The translations under genes were made by a program, and so were the position numbers. Below the pieces are notes generated by a model. The model was not told the origin of the DNA and did not search any database. It worked only from the letters and a program-made list of their open reading frames with translations. From Hippophae tibetana (taxonomy: Eukaryota; Streptophyta; Magnoliopsida; Rosales; Elaeagnaceae), in the NCBI GenBank assembly GCA_037013495.1, contig CM072811.1, forward strand, positions 17,366,659 through 17,430,658: DNA of 64,000 nucleotides, read 5' to 3'. Position 1 is the first letter of the stretch; each line of letters begins with the position of its first letter. Shown here piece by piece: positions 23,269 through 34,140 of the stretch.

Positions 23269-23459
23269 GAGGTCGCCATCAAAGGAAACCGAGCCCACCC
23301 CTACAGCTCCAAACAATGGCCAAACCAATAATAAAGTAGAAGAAGAAGAGATTTTTGATGATAAAATAAGAGAGACTGACATGCCTCCATCAATTTCATT
23401 TCCTAACAATCCTCATATTCTCTCTACCCTACTTCCTTATCCTCAACGTTTTCAAAAAA

Positions 23460-24179
23460 AAATTAGATAATCAATTTTCTAAGTTTTTAGATATCTTTAA
23501 GAAAATTCAAATAAATATTCCTTTTGTAGATGCCTTGGAAAAGATTTCAAATTATGCCAAATTCTTGAAAGGCATCATGTCCAAGAAGAAAAGGTTGGAG
23601 GAGTTCAAAACAGTAAATCTTTTAGAAGAATGTAGTGCCATTTTTTAAAAGAAATTACCTCAAAAATTGAAAGATCCAGGGAGTTTCACTTTACCTTGCA
23701 CCATTGGAAATTCATTTTTTGATAAAGTTTTATGTGATCTTGGTACTACCATTGATCTTATACCACTGTCTATTTATAAGACATTGGGACTTGGAGAGAT
23801 GAAATAGACAACAATTTCTTTGCAACTAGTAGACCGATACATCAAGTATCCACGTGGAATCATACAAGATGTATTGGTAAAGGTGGATAAATTTATTTTT
23901 CCTGCTGATTTCATAATGTTAGATATGGATGAAGTCCAAGATATCCTACTAATTCTTGGCCGACCATTCTTGTCTACGCGAAGGGCTTTAATGGATGTTC
24001 AAAAGGGTGAGTTAACATTAAGAGTGAACAAGGAAGATGTTACGTTCAAAATCTATGAAGCTATAAAATTTCTAAAAGATCCAAGCACTTTTTTTCGGGT
24101 AGATATCATTGAAAAATGTGAAGTAAAATCCTTTCAAGAATATATGCCAGGCGATCACCTAGAATGCTCATTGCAGTAG
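23460..24179 (+). pseudogene. Athila-type aspartic protease region, disrupted
   Basis: After a proline-rich linker, 23690-24179 encodes the retropepsin-like domain: 'LCDLGTTIDLIPLSIYKTLG' around 23731-23790, then a stop at 23806, then 'QDILLILGRPFLSTRRALMD' in the second half (23820-24179). The usual family motif is LCDLGASIN; here alanine-serine is replaced by threonine-threonine, while the catalytic-type D is kept. Stops at 23647 and 23806 break the frame. The enzyme would process Gag-Pol. Confidence 0.75.
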
Positions 24180-24392
24180 GTTACATAATTTAGCCCAGAA
24201 GTGGAGAGCCGGAAGCCAATGGTAGCAAAGATGGATTCTATAATTTTTTGAGAAAAAGTGCAGCAAACTACAACTTTAGAGTTGAAGCGATTACCTGAGC
24301 ATCTTTGCTGTGCATTCTTGGGTGATAGTTACACCTTTCTAGTGATTTTTGTAGCATCACTTACACCCGAAGAAGATTAAAAGTTACTACAT

Positions 24393-25035
24393 GTGTTAAG
24401 GGAGCATAGAACGGCCTTGGGATGGACTATTTCTGACATAAAAGGTATAAGTCCATCCATTTACATGCATAAGATTTTAATGGAGGAACCTTACAAACCA
24501 TCAATTGAGCCCCAAAGAAGATTAAATCCAGCAATAAAGGATGTTGTGAGAGCTGAAATTTTGAAGCTCTTCAATGTTGGAATTATTTATGCTATTTCAG
24601 ATAGCTGATAGGTAAGTCTAGTACATATTATACCAAAAAAAGGGTGGAATGACAATGGTGAAAAATGACAACAATGAGCTTATTCCTATAAGAATATTCA
24701 TGGGATGGTGTGTATGTATAAATTATTGCAAGTTGAACAAAGCAACAAGGAAAGACATTTTCCGCTTCCATTCATTGATCAAATGTTAGATCGATTGACC
24801 ATATATCCCTATAATTGTGTCTTGGATGGTTATTTGGGGTATAACAAGATTTCCATAGCCCCCGAAGATCAAGAGAAAACTATATTCATATACCTCTATG
24901 AAACATTTTCCTTTAGAAGGATTCCCTTTGGATTATGCAATGCCCTAGCAAAATTTCAATGTTGCATGATGGCTATCTTTTCTGATACGGTGGAAGATAT
25001 AATGGAAATTTTTATGAATGAATTTTTGGTTGAAA
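24393..25035 (+). pseudogene. Athila-type reverse transcriptase, truncated and mutated
   Basis: The fingers/palm start is recognisable in 24393-24608 ('GWTISDIKGISPSIYMHKIL', 'QRRLNPAIKDVV'). It is interrupted, then resumes at 24705-25035 with 'FPLPFIDQMLDRL', 'FRRIPFGLCNALAKFQCC' and 'MAIFSDTVEDIMEIFMNEF'. The catalytic YMDDF/FMDDF box is FMNEF here, so both aspartates of the active site are lost. Directly after this motif the protein jumps to integrase-end sequence, so the thumb, RNase H and most of integrase are deleted. Confidence 0.8.
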
Positions 25036-25474
25036 AAGCATTTCATATCCCTATTAAGTTAGAGCATAAATCTTATTGGGCTATAAAGAATTTTAATTTT
25101 AATTTGAAGGCAGTAGGGGAAAAATGACTTCTTAATTGAATGAAATGGATGAATTTCGGAATGATGCGTATGAAAATGAAAAGATCTACAAAGAACAGAC
25201 AAAGAAGTTGCATGACAAACAAATTCTTAGACATGAGTTTGCTCTAGGACAATAGGTTTTTCTCTTCAATTCACAACTAAAACATTTCTTAGGAAATTTA
25301 AGATCAAGATGGAAAGGTCCTTATACAATCGGCAAAGTTTCAACTTTTGGAGCAATAGACTTGAACGACAAGTTAGGGAATATATTCAAAGTTAATGGTC
25401 AGAGATTGAAGAACTATTATGGAGAACAAGTGGAGAGGAATTATGCATTTATTCCTCCTATAAATCCTAATTAA
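25036..25474 (+). pseudogene. Integrase C-terminal remnant fused to RT in element D
   Basis: 'KAFHIPIKLEHKSYWAIKNF' follows the RT box in the same frame. Then, after a stop (25125), come '[20 protein letters not shown]' and 'LGNLRSRWKGPYTIGKV', ending 'VNGQRLKNYY'. This is the usual C-terminal segment of Athila/Tat integrase (KACHLPVELEH... to ...NGQRLKPY). The DDE catalytic core is absent. Just downstream 'gggaggcaaccca' (25516) is the phrase commonly found after Athila pol. Confidence 0.75.
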
Positions 25475-27061
25475 TGAAGATTGAAAAGTCTGACTGTAGA
25501 CTATAAAAAAATGCTTATGGGAGGCAACCCATAAGATTTTCTTTCGTTATTTTATTTTATTTTTTATAATTTGGATTTTGATGCTGGTTTATTTTACAGG
25601 AATAAAAAGCTAAAAATTACAAACTAATGCGGATCCACCATAAAACTAGGGAAGTTCCTTTCATTTCTTCTATTTGTCTCATTTTTAAATTACAATGAGG
25701 ACATTGTTTAGTTTAAGTTTGGGGGTGTCAACTCCTATAGTCTTGAGTTGTTGGATTTTCTTATCAACCATGTATTTGAGTGTTAGTGAATTCGCTATGA
25801 CTCTAAAATTTGTGATTGAGGATAGGTTTGAGAAAAAAATTCAAAATCTGCTATTATGTTAGTAAGAGTTTTGTGGGTACTTTGATTTAAATCTTTGTCC
25901 TTAAAATTAATTGAGCACATAGTAAATTTTTCTCTACTCCATTTTGCCTATGAAAAGAAGGAGTTGAATTAACTGGGTTAGGAAAGTTCAATCTTACTTT
26001 GCTCTAGCATCCTTGAGGCGAAATCCTAATTGATACCAAATATTAGAGAAATGATATAGGCAATTTTTGTCACAACCAAAATTTCCCAACCTTCCTAATT
26101 ATCACACCATCATTGCTTGGTGTATTCCCATAGTCAAACCTCTTGAACCTTGCTTTACATAAGCCTTATTTGTTATTTTAACTACATAAACCATTCCCAT
26201 TCTAAGCTTGAAAACCCATGAATTACCTTAAATTTTGAGAAAATACTTTGGTGGAAATTTTTATTCAAAGAGAAATTTAGTTCAAATTAAATAATTCACA
26301 TTATGTTTACTCTATTTGATCAAAGAGTAATAATAAAAAGAAGAAGAAAAAAAAGAAAGTGAAAGGCAAGAATCAAAAAAAAGGTTAAAGTTGTTGAAAT
26401 TACTAAAGACTATGAGTATCAAGGCAACCATACCAAAAAACAAATAAGCACTCTACTTATTGAGTATGACAAAAATATTGTCATAAGTATGAGCATATTG
26501 TCGAGAAAGAGCTATGGTGTGAATCTTGTGGATATTCTTTTTATTGTTTCTTTCTACTAAGTATTTTCCCAATTTGTTTTGATTTTCCATATCCATTAAT
26601 TTCGTAGCCCTCACCCTATGGCCTATCATTAAAACCCCGATTAAAGACCTTTTGATCTTTAATTTTGGTATTTGATTACATTATTGGAGATAATTTCTAA
26701 AAATTAGACTTATGGAGTTATGTTTTGAGAGAATTCTTCTTATTTGAGTTATTCTACTTTTAACTGAATTTGTTGATGGTTTGGAGTTAAATTGACTATT
26801 TCACACACACACTCAAGGACCTAGCTTTACATTGAAGTTAATGCTTAACTCTTACTTGAAAAATTTGTTGAATTTTGATTGATTTTCTTGCTATCTTCGA
26901 TGTAAAATGAGTAAGTTATTAGTGATGAAATCTAAATTCAGATCATGGCTTTGTGAGTAATGATAGTTCTCTATGGGGTCTTGTTGACATTCTCGACAGT
27001 TGTCTTTCCTTTTATTTTCTTTTTGTTTGAGGACAAACAAAGTTTTAAGTTTGGGGGTATT
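25475..27061 (+). mobile_element. Element D 3' non-coding region with polypurine tract
   Basis: No coding signal. 'tttaagtttgggggtgtcaa' at 25711 is an internal polypurine-like tract. A second one, agttttaagtttgggggt (27041-27058), sits directly before the 3' LTR after 'tgaggacaaacaaag'. Both are typical of Athila-type elements. Confidence 0.7.
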
Positions 27062-27172
27062 TGATGACTTGCATAATTTGACATTATTTATTACTTCTCA
27101 ACATTAACTTTATTTTAACTTTATTCATTTTTTATTGAACTTTAAATTTTAATAGAGATTTCTATACTATTG
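27062..27172 (+). repeat. 3' LTR of element D, cut after about 110 bp
   Basis: TGATGACTTGCATAATTTGACATTATTTATTACTTCTC matches the 5' LTR start at 20507. Similarity ends near 27170, where family-A LTR sequence (ttaattgattaaaaagattt) begins. Confidence 0.75.
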
Positions 27173-27174
27173 TG

Positions 27175-27635
27175 CAAACCTTTTTTAATTGATTAAAAAG
27201 ATTTATATTTATATGATTTTATCATATTTTTATATAAAGTTTTCTTTTCAGAATCAAGGATATTTTTATTGTTTTTCAAGTATTTTTGCTTCAAAAAGAT
27301 AACTTAAAGACTCGAAGAAAAATATTGGAAGTAATACATCATAAATATATTGAGAAAATAAATGAGGACAAGTCAAAAAGATGGAAAAATTGGACAAAAT
27401 GGGTCAAAATGGTCAAAAATGTCAAAAAGGCCAAAATCCTACGCACAACCGCCTATCCTTGCCGAGAAACGCGTGCAACACGCCACACAATGCTGAGAAT
27501 CCGCCTGTATAATGCCAAAGTCTACACGCATCCACTCAAACAACACCGAACTCGCGCGTGCATATACACACATCAGCCCAAACAATGGTGAATCCGCTTA
27601 CACATATGCACCCAACCATGCCCCATAATGCCGAA
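27175..27635 (+). repeat. Family-A LTR fragment, plus orientation
   Basis: This corresponds to 17262-17680: 'ttgattaaaaagatttata', 'gaagaaaaatattggaagta', 'catcataaatatattgagaa', then a GC-richer patch. It lacks the TGATGAG start. The 101-codon open frame at 27286-27591 is a by-product of the patch. Confidence 0.75.
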
Positions 27636-28690
27636 AATGTTGTCAATACATTTTTGAATAATTATTCTTATAGAAAATTTTGAAATAAAGCTTCACTCTA
27701 AATACCGAGTGATTGTACCAACAAATAAAAGAGCACTACTCTAAATCAAACTGAATAATTAAACCTTAAAATCTAATTCTTAGATTTAAGTTTGTAATGA
27801 AAAATAATATATTTTCTCTAACATTCTTAATATAAAATCTTGAATAAAAACAAAATCAATTCATTTTATAGAGATTTTTACCTATTTAATATTTCGCAAG
27901 CATAACAATGTTATTATTATATCATGTTTACAAATAGATAGTCATGTTAACTTTAATAATAGACAAATTAAAAATAACATATAAGAATAAAACATAAAAA
28001 ATAACTATAAAAAATTACAGCACTTTGATGTTAATTATGTTGCTGGAAAACCTCCACACGAATTTGCATTTCCATTTATTAAATCAAAAAGCTAGAAATT
28101 TACAAAAACATTGTTAGTTCTTCTCAAAAAGAGAAGAACTTTAAAACTAAAAACTAAAAAATTAAGAAAACTAGAGAAAGAAAGAGCTAAGAAAATGTAT
28201 TTGAGATGTGTTTTTGGTGTGTTGTGTAATAGAGGAGAGGGGGTATTTATAGGTGAGGAGAAGGGTAAAAATGTGGAAAGAAATGATAAAAAATAGGTAA
28301 AAATGCGTAATAGTGCAGAATAGACAGGCACTAATGTAAGCGTTGATATAGGCATTGGCACGCGTGAATTCGGCATGATGGGGCACAGTTGGGTGCATAT
28401 GCATGCATGGGTTCAGCATTTTTGGGGGGATGTACACAGATGCGCGTGCATCTTCAGCATTGTGCAAGTGGATGCTCGGTGTGTTGTGGCACAACTGCAT
28501 GCGGATGCTCGACGTGGTATGGTGCAGCAGTGCGCATGATTTCAACCTTTTTGACCCATTTTATCCAATTTTTCCATCTATTTCACTTTTCCTCATTTAT
28601 TTTCTCAATATATTTATGATGTATTGCCTCTAGTATTTTTCTTCAAGTCTTGGGAAATATTCAAACTTTTTTTCATTCAATGTCCACACC
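27636..28690 (-). repeat. Family-A LTR fragment, minus orientation
   Basis: Reverse complement of the family-A LTR: 'gttgtcaatacatttttgaa' (27650) equals the complement of 12514-12533; 'agttcttctcaaaaagagaa' (28116-28135) is the complement of the block at 12169; 'tatttataggtgag' (28243) is the complement of the TATA region; and 28565-28660 is the complement of 27300-27400. Together with the plus-oriented fragment before it, it forms a head-to-head pair. Confidence 0.8.
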
Positions 28691-28816
28691 ATAGCTTTCC
28701 GTTATAGTTGTAGATCCATTTCTTTTATGATGGATTGACACTACAGAGTTAAAACATGGTTGACAATGCTATTGGAGGAGCTACAAGAGAAAGGACCATA
28801 GTAGAAACCTTTTAGA

Positions 28817-29146
28817 GTGATGGCTAGAGCGATGCTTGATTTAAGTGCTAGCATAAATATGATGCCCTACTCTATATTCTTACAATTAGGTCTAGGAGAC
28901 CTAAAACAAACAACTATGTCCCTTCAACATGTGAATAGATCTCTTAAATATCCAAAAGGAATAGTTGAGGAGGTGTTGGTACAGGTAGACAAACTAATCA
29001 TACATGTTGATTTTGTGGTTCTAGATATGCAAGAAAATCCACCCTTGGACAAAGAACAGACAATACTTCTTGGTAGACCATTTATGGAAACCACTAAGAC
29101 TATTATTGATGTCCAAGATGGAAATTTGACAATTATATTCTTATGA
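28817..29146 (+). pseudogene. Protease fragment of element C
   Basis: The 109-codon frame has 'MLDLSASINMMPYSIFLQLG', 'SLKYPKGIVEEVLVQVDKLI' and 'TILLGRPFMETTKTIIDVQD'. This is the aspartic protease domain of Athila/Tat-type Gag-Pol, comparable to 23731-24050 of element D. The active-site motif is DLSASIN, so the usual glycine after D-L is serine. Gag is missing: sequence before about 28700 is LTR from the inverted pair. It is not a free gene but the start of what is left of element C pol. Confidence 0.75.
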
Positions 29147-29843
29147 GAGACTTCATTTCAAAGTCTTTGACTCTTTACTTTTTCTTTCTATTTTTTCCAT
29201 ATATGAAATTTTCAATGTTTATCATTTGGATAATCTTGTCCAAAGTACCTTTCTTCAAGATAGAATAGAAGAAAAACTAGAAATAACTCTTATACTTGAA
29301 AAGGTACAAGAAGATATAGATGAGAAGACTGAGGGGTACCTTGAAATCTTAGATAGTGTTGAACCAATAAGAAATCCCAGTACACCCTTAGATCTAACTA
29401 GTTCCCCATCTTGGAAAGAGGCTAATCCACCTAAACATGAACTAAAAACCTAAGCATTTAAAATATGTGTTCTTGGGACAAGGAGAAACTTATCTAGCGA
29501 TAATTTCTTCAACTTTGACTAAAATCTAGGAAATAGAACTCATTAAAGTGCTTAAGAAGTTTTAAAAAGTCATAGGTTGGAGTATCGGGGATATAAGAGG
29601 CATTAGTCCTACCATGTGTATACATAAGATCAATTTGGAAAATGATGTTAAGCTGCTAAGAGAGGCCTAAAGAAGACTAAACCCTACCATGCAAGAGGTG
29701 GTTAAGAAAGAAATTCTTAAACTCTTGGAAGTAGGAATCATTTACCATAACTTGATAGTAAATGGGTTAGTCCAATGTATGTGGTACCAAAAATATCTTG
29801 AATAACAATCGTTAAGAATGATAAAAGTGAAATAGTACCCACA
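29147..29843 (+). pseudogene. Protease-RT linker of element C
   Basis: Frames alternate with stops. 29226-29453 is an acidic linker ending 'SPSWKEANPPKHELK', matching the usual 'P.LKPLP' junction before RT. 'ARYSGYKRHSPTMCIHKINL'-like sequence in broken frame (about 29577-29640) corresponds to the 'GWTISDIKGISP' start of RT seen at 24421. Confidence 0.5.
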
Positions 29844-30393
29844 ATGATAATCTTTGGATGGATGATGTGTATAGACTTTAGGAAACTGAATTTATACACT
29901 AAAAATGATCATTTTCCTCCTCCATTCATTGATCAAATGCTTGAAAGATTAGTTGGACACAAATTTTACTATTTTTTGGATGAATTTTATGGATACTATC
30001 AAGTACCCATAGCACCTAAAGATCAAGAAAATACCATATATTATGTGTTCTTTTGGGACATTTTATTTTAGAAGAATTCCATTTGGGTTATGCAATGCCC
30101 CTACCATGTTCCAAAGATGTATAATGTTTATATTCTTTGACATGGAAGAAAAATTCATTGAAGTTTTCATGGACTATTTTTATGTCTTTGGAACTTCATT
30201 TGATAATTTCTTACATAAATTGACTTTGGTTTTAGAAAGATGCATTGAATGCAATCTAACCCTTAGTTGGGAGAAAAGTCATGTCATGGTTCAACAAGGG
30301 ATTGTGTTGGGACATGTGATTTCAAACAAAGGTATTGAAGTGGATAAGGCTAAAATTGAATTGATTTCCAAACTTCATCTCCTACATCTGTAG
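29844..30393 (+). pseudogene. Reverse transcriptase of element C, frameshifted and mutated
   Basis: Two overlapping frames cover the palm: 'MCIDFRKLNLYTKNDHFPPP' and 'FIDQMLERLVGHKFYYFLD' (29844-30071), then 'RRIPFGLCNAPTMFQRCIM' and 'EVFMDYFYVFG' (30043-30393). The catalytic FMDDF box is FMDYF, losing the second aspartate. The thumb continues with 'LTLSWEKSHVMVQQGIVLGH' and 'VISNKGIEVDKAKIELI'. One frameshift near 30060 splits the domain. Confidence 0.85.
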
Positions 30394-30960
30394 GAGGGAT
30401 AAGAAGCTTCTTAGGACATGTAAGATTTTACAGACAATTTATTAAAGATATTTCAAAAATAAGGTGTCCCCTCTATAACCTGTTCAAAAGCTTTTTATTT
30501 TGACTTTGATAAAAAATGCCTTATCACCTTTGATACTTTAAAAATAAAAGTTAACAACTTTCCATGTTATTATGGCACCAAACTAGTCTCTTCGTTTTGA
30601 AATAACGTGTGATGCTTCCGATTATGCAATTGAAGTAGTTTTGGGATAGAGAGTGGAAAACCTTTGCATGTCATATACTATAAGAGTAAAACACTCAATG
30701 ACATTCAAATTAATTATTCCACCACTGAGAAGGAGTTCTTGGCTATTGTGTTTTCTTTAGACAAATTTAGCTCTTACTTGGTCGATTCGAAAGTAATTGC
30801 ATATTCTGATCACGCTACTTTGAGATACTTATTAATTAAACCTAATGCAAAGAAAATATTCATTATGTGGGTCTTACTCTTATAGGAATTTTACTTAGAA
30901 ATCAAAGATAAGAAGGGCAATGAAAACTTAGTAGCTGGCCATTTATCTAGGTTAATTTTT
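30394..30960 (+). pseudogene. RNase H of element C, disrupted
   Basis: '[15 protein letters not shown]' (about 30602-30646), a stop, then '[20 protein letters not shown]', '[17 protein letters not shown]', '[14 protein letters not shown]' (30664-30885), and 'EIKDKKGNENLVAGHLSRL' (to 30954). These are the RNase H signature segments of Ty3/Gypsy Pol (DAS, E of TEKE, D of SDH). Stops at 30648 and 30883 interrupt it. Confidence 0.8.
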
Positions 30961-31189
30961 TACTTTAGTTCTCTTGAGGGTGAGAGTATAGAAGATATAA
31001 TTGAAATTGTTCCTGATGAACAATTATTTTCAGTAGGTCCAAATCCTTGGTATGCAAATATCATTAACTATCTTGCCACTATTGTTTTGATATCCAACAT
31101 TTCTTCTCAAGAAAATAAAAGGTTTCTAACCTTTTTGCAGGCAATACTTTTGGGATGACCCTTATTTATTCAAAATTGGTCAAGATCAA

Positions 31190-32295
31190 GTCATCTGAAA
31201 GTGTGTGCCTAAAGAAGAACATAAGATAATTTTGACATTTTGTCATGAACTTCATTGTAAAGGCCATTTTAATTAAAAGAAAATTTCCCTAAAGGTATCA
31301 CAGTTTGGATTCTGATGTCCAACTCTTTTCAAAGATGCTAATATGTTTTGTGCACAATGTGATAGATGTCAAAGAACATGAAACAAAAGCAAAAGAGCTT
31401 AAATGCCTTTGACATCTAATTTAGTTGTTAAACTCTTTTATATATGGGGAATTTAATTTATAGGTCCTTTTCCCCCATCCAATGGTTTTGAATATATCTT
31501 GGTTGTTGTAGATTATATATCCAAGTGGGTATAATCCATACACACTAAAACCAATGATGCAAATGTTGTTGTGAAATTCATTAAGGATTCAATATTTAGT
31601 AGATTTGGGAATCCTAGAGCAATAATAAGTGATGAAATTAGCCATTTATGCAATAGAGTCTTTGATATAGTACTGAAGAAGTACAATATTTCACATAGAG
31701 TGGAAACTCCTTATCATCCTCAAACATTCATTTAAGTGGAAGTAAGTAATAGGCAAATAAAGGGAATTTTTGAACGCGCCTAAGGTCCTTTAAGAAAGGA
31801 TTGGGTGATCAAGTTGAATAATGCCTTATTGGCTTACCGCATAGCTTACAAAACACCCATTGGGATGAGCCCTTACTGGTAATCTTTGGAAAAACATGCC
31901 ACCTTCTTGTTGAACTCGAACACAAGGCTTACTCGAAAATTAAAGAGTTAAACATGGATTTAGATAAAGCAGGAGAAAAATTATTTCTCCATCTTAATGA
32001 GTTAGAAGAGATTAGGGACGAGGCCTATGAAAATGCAAAATTATACAAAGAGTGTACTAAATGCTATCATGACAAGAGGCTAGTTCCTAAGTCTTTTCTT
32101 CCTAGAATGAAGGTTCTTTTATTTAACTCAAAGTTTCTAGGAAAATTGAGATCAAGATGGGATGGACCTTACACAATTTTCCATGTTTTTTTCACATTGA
32201 GCAGTAGAGTTATTGAATCCAAAGACAGAAATAAATTTCAAATTCAATGGGTACCATGTAAAGCCTTATTTAAAAGGAGAATACAACATGGCTGA
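31190..32295 (+). pseudogene. Integrase of element C, disrupted
   Basis: The zinc-binding part appears as 'CAQCDRCQRT' (about 31351-31380). The core reads 'FIGPFPPSNGFEYILVVVDY', 'FGNPRAIISDEISHLCN' and 'VETPYHPQTFI', so D and D positions of the DDE triad are visible. Then '[20 protein letters not shown]' follows. The last part (31954-32295) is open: 'LNELEEIRDEAYENAKLYKE' and 'FLGKLRSRWDGPYTIFHV'. Stops scatter through the first two thirds. Confidence 0.8.
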
Positions 32296-34140
32296 CGTTG
32301 ATTTCATATTGATAAATTGATCCTTTTCACCATGAAAATGCATCTTGATGAGACGTTAAACCAAGCGTTAGATGGGAGGCAACTCATCACTTATTCTGTT
32401 TGTGAGAATAATTATTTCAAACTGATGTTGGTTACACCTTGTTTTCCACATCAAATCATTAACACATGAAATGTATCGATAACTTTTCTATCTCTATTCT
32501 TGCAATTTACATTTCTTAAACATTGAGGACAATGTAGATTCTAGGTTGGGGATGGGTATATAAAAGTTACACATTTTACATTTTTTTTATTCATATAATT
32601 TTATTTATTACTTTTATTTGTAATTTATTTGTTTAATAATTTTTAGCTTTTTTAGAGTAATTTTTAAAAAATTCACAAAATTTGATCATGTCTTAGAATT
32701 AAATTTAAATCATTATAAAGTCTTTTTGCACTATTAGATTAATTTTCAAAAACATATAATGAAGTAATGTGATAATTAGTTAATTTTCGTCATAACTAAT
32801 ATTTATTGATAAAGTGTGGAAATTATATTAAACACAAACTCGTTGTTTATGAATGAAATAATAGAGGCAACCCTTGTGAGAAATATTTTGAGCTCATTAT
32901 CCTTTATTATGAAAGATAAATATTATTTTTTCTACTCTAAACATTTTTTCTTATTTCTTCAGCATTATTAGATGATCTTTATAGGACTTAACATTAAATG
33001 TCTGGATTTTTACATCTTAATGAAGTGTTATATATTTATTTTTCATTTACTTAGATTAAATTATTTAAGTAAAAATTGATAGTATATTTCTTTCTTCATT
33101 CATGCATGACTTCTAATAAAAAAGAGATATGTCTAGGGTTACCTAAACAAATACAAACATAAAAGCCAAATATTAACCACTCACATTACCATATAAAAAA
33201 TGTACAATCTATACATGGGTCCACTCTCTGAAAAATGAATTCTCTTATAAAAAAAGAATATAAAAGAAAGAGAGAAAAATGAATAGTATAATTTATTTAC
33301 TATAACCCAAAAGGCCTAAATAGTTGTTAAAAATGGTTTAATGCAAAAGCAAATATAGGAAGTAATTCCCTAAGAAGTCATTTCATTTTCCTACATTTTC
33401 CAAAAGGGCATATTACTTGATATTTTTATGGGATGAATTGGATTGATGCATGAAAGTAATGTATAATATTTTATAAATCCTTGCATTTAATTTCTTTCAT
33501 GAGATCAATGTTAAAATAACACTTTGAGTCTTTCTTCATTATACATATGTGAACATATTAGTTCATTTCTATACATCAACTCTTTCGCATATAAATTAAT
33601 ATAAGTGTTTGAACCCATTGGATTCACTGTTTTGAGAGTATTGACTTGTGAGGAATAGAGTCGAAGAGAATTCATATTTCTCACACTGAGGTTGGGTGAA
33701 ATTAAATTGATACATTTTTAATATAAAATATGAAAATGATTTTCAACTAATTATTATAATAAATTATGAATGTTTAGGAAGTTGAAATAATCTATGCTTA
33801 AGATTTTAATTATGAAATTTAAAAGAGATTATAAGCATGAGATATTTTTGTATTTCATTTCTTTATTTTATTTTAGTCTTTTTACTTTTTATTCAATTTT
33901 AGTTAACTTCTTATTTTATTTTATTTTCATTTTTTGTTAATGTTTGTGGGTATCATTACTGAAAACCCTCATGAGACTTAAACTCATACACTGGGAAAAC
34001 CTATGGTCTTAAAGACTTGTTGGATATGATAAATGCAACGGTGTCAATCCATGGAAGTGATTTAGGTTAGTTTAATTTTTAGTTTTTTAGTTTTAACCGC
34101 TTCTCTTGCTATGAGACTAGCAAGAAGATGGTTGGGGTTG
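32296..34140 (+). mobile_element. Element C 3' non-coding region
   Basis: It begins 'cttgatgagacgttaaacca' and 'gatgggaggcaactcatca' (32342-32392), then 'cattgaggacaatgtagatt' (32522). It ends with a 'gactagcaagaagatggttg' purine-rich tract (34116-34135) before the LTR. It parallels 15180-17217 of element A throughout. Confidence 0.75.

Noticed and set aside
27286-28619. Several 60-124-codon frames on both strands
   Set aside because: All fall in the inverted pair of LTR fragments, mirror one another, and match no protein.
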